Source: JBECKR01 sp040235415
GTDB lineage: Bacteria; Acidobacteriota; Polarisedimenticolia; Polarisedimenticolales; Polarisedimenticolaceae
Direction of reading: 5' to 3'
DNA: 6,400 nt
Assembly: GCA_040235415.1 (NCBI GenBank)
Contig: JBECKR010000219.1
Span: forward strand, 1 to 6,400
A program made the position numbers and the translations under genes. Under the pieces are notes generated by a model. It was not told the origin of the DNA. It searched no databases and saw nothing but the letters and a program-made list of their open reading frames with translations. Positions 5,341-6,400 of this stretch are shown here, piece after piece (positions within the stretch are counted from its first letter, which is position 1; the number at the start of each line of letters is the position of its first letter).

Positions 5341-6400
5341 ATGGAACGCGAAGCGATCGATTCCCTCCACGAGCAGGCGTCCGAAGCGTACCTCGAGGGC
5401 GACTACGCGGCCGCGATGGCGTGCTGGCGGCGCCTGCTCGAGGTCGAGCCGAGCGACGAACGCGCGGTCGAGGGCCTGCGGCTGTGCCGCCACATGACCG
5501 CCGGCGAGCAGGTCCGGCTCGACGAGGCCGACGTCGACGCCGCGGCCGCGAAGATCGCGTCCGCTCCCGCGCCCGGCGTCGTCGGCCTCGCGGCGCCGTC
5601 GTCGTTCGAGGAGGACGTCGACGCGGTGCTCGGAAGGCTCGACGGCAGCTCCGTCCAGATGCGCACGACCGCCGCGGGCGCCCCCGTGCGGGTCAAGCCC
5701 AAGGATGGCCCGAGCACCCAGCCCGGTCTGCGGGCCGACGCCCGCCCCCTGTCGCAGGAGACCGAGGGCGTCCTCGAGGAGAACGGCGAGGACCCGGCAG
5801 CGGCGGTCGAGCTCGACCCCGGGCTGCTCGAGAGCATGGACGACGCCCCGGCCGTGACCGACGTCGATCCGACCGACCCCGAGGGGGTCGAGACGATGCT
5901 GCTCGACGTCGAGGACGAGAACTCCGCGGAGCCGGATTCCGCCGCGCTGCCCGATCCGGCGCGGCAGGGCGACGGGATCGAGCTCGGGAGCGACGCCGAG
6001 AGCGTCATCGCGCTCGCGGCCGCCGTGCCGAGGGACGAGCCGCGGCGCGGGTTCTTCGAGGACTCGAGCGCCGAGCCCGAGGAAGATCTCCTCGGCGACG
6101 TCGCCGAGACGGGGGAGACCCCCGGCGCGGCGCTCGACGACGAGCTCGGCCAGCGCGTCGCCTCGCTGCTCGGCGAGGCGCGTGCGGCCGCGGAGGCCGG
6201 GGAGCGCGACGAGGCGCTCGCGCTGCTCGCGCGGCTGTTCATCCTGGACGAGAACAACGCCGAGGCGCGCGCGCTCGAGGAATCGGTGCGCGATGCGGCG
6301 GCGCAGGCGGCCTACGCGCTCGAGGATCGCATCGCCGAGGGCGTGCAGTGGCTCGAGCAGGGGCGCGTCGCCGAGGCGGCGGAGCGCTTCCGCGAGGTCC
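5341..6400 (+). CDS. Acidic TPR-repeat protein with long disordered linker (3'-truncated by window edge)
   Basis: The ATG at 5341 has GAGG (5331-5334) 6 nt upstream, and the frame is open to the window end; 353 residues are visible and no stop is reached. Residues 9-47 (AYLEGDYAAAMACWRRLLEV, then EPSDERA) form a TPR-like helical hairpin. Residues about 55-265 are rich in Asp, Glu, Ala and Pro with few aromatics and look disordered and strongly acidic, with short islands such as FEEDVDAVLGRLD (89-101). Helical TPR-like units resume at about 273-316 (AGERDEALALLARLFILDEN) and 328-353 (EGVQWLEQGRVAEAAERFRE). No signal peptide or membrane segment is seen, so it is probably cytoplasmic. A scaffold or interaction role is inferred from the TPRs. 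The family is not recognised. It follows the receiver gene but has its own promoter, so a functional link is only suggestive. Confidence 0.87.
   Translation, partial: MEREAIDSLHEQASEAYLEGDYAAAMACWRRLLEVEPSDERAVEGLRLCRHMTAGEQVRLDEADVDAAAAKIASAPAPGVVGLAAPSSFEEDVDAVLGRLDGSSVQMRTTAAGAPVRVKPKDGPSTQPGLRADARPLSQETEGVLEENGEDPAAAVELDPGLLESMDDAPAVTDVDPTDPEGVETMLLDVEDENSAEPDSAALPDPARQGDGIELGSDAESVIALAAAVPRDEPRRGFFEDSSAEPEEDLLGDVAETGETPGAALDDELGQRVASLLGEARAAAEAGERDEALALLARLFILDENNAEARALEESVRDAAAQAAYALEDRIAEGVQWLEQGRVAEAAERFREV

Noticed and set aside
5403..6257. A 284-aa Ser-rich minus-strand frame opposite the acidic TPR gene
   Set aside because: It is the antisense of Asp/Glu/Ala codons, which gives Ser/Ala/Arg-rich text. 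The plus frame has a promoter, SD and recognisable TPR hairpins.
1..6400. CRISPR arrays, tRNA/rRNA genes, attachment sites, phage or transposase genes
   Set aside because: I saw no direct-repeat/spacer pattern, no tRNA cloverleaf or rRNA segment, and no protein with integrase or transposase motifs.

Overview
The window is very GC-rich, with mostly G or C in third codon positions, densely packed genes and frequent GTG starts. It looks like a chromosomal segment of a high-GC bacterium. Rho and RlmN are intact and canonical. The class of small Cys-motif protein and the TPR proteins recall Acidobacteriota, Myxococcota/deltaproteobacteria or candidate phyla such as Eisenbacteria. That placement is inference only, because no rRNA or other taxonomic marker is present. 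I see no tRNA, rRNA, CRISPR array, transposase or phage gene.

Layout from left to right. (1) Positions 1-1104 hold the 3' two-thirds or more of rho on the plus strand, followed by a GC hairpin. (2) A sigma70-like promoter with a 48-nt leader drives a small class I SAM methyltransferase (1243-1878, plus). (3) A perfect 25-bp inverted repeat fills almost the whole 58-nt gap between the methyltransferase and a convergent minus-strand pair. (4) The minus-strand pair is rlmN followed by a FabG-like short-chain dehydrogenase (3747 down to 1937). They share an ATGA stop/start overlap and probably a start-proximal, possibly leaderless, promoter. (5) Divergent from rlmN is a plus-strand operon (3844-5197) of a membrane-anchored TPR protein, a 102-aa membrane-anchored Cys-motif protein and a stand-alone response-regulator receiver protein. 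These are linked by a GTGA overlap and probably a TTGA overlap. (6) A separate promoter and about 90-nt leader precede a gene for an acidic, TPR-containing protein that runs off the right edge (5341 to 6400).

How they fit together: rho (transcription termination) and rlmN (23S rRNA and tRNA A2-methylation) are housekeeping genes. The right half has a signalling or scaffold flavour: two TPR proteins flank a single-domain receiver, and a membrane-anchored metal-site-like protein lies between. No complete novel system is evident. The items most worth a second look are the palindrome at 1882-1933, the short promoter-to-start distance of rlmN, the unclear start of the receiver gene, and the acidic-linker TPR protein.
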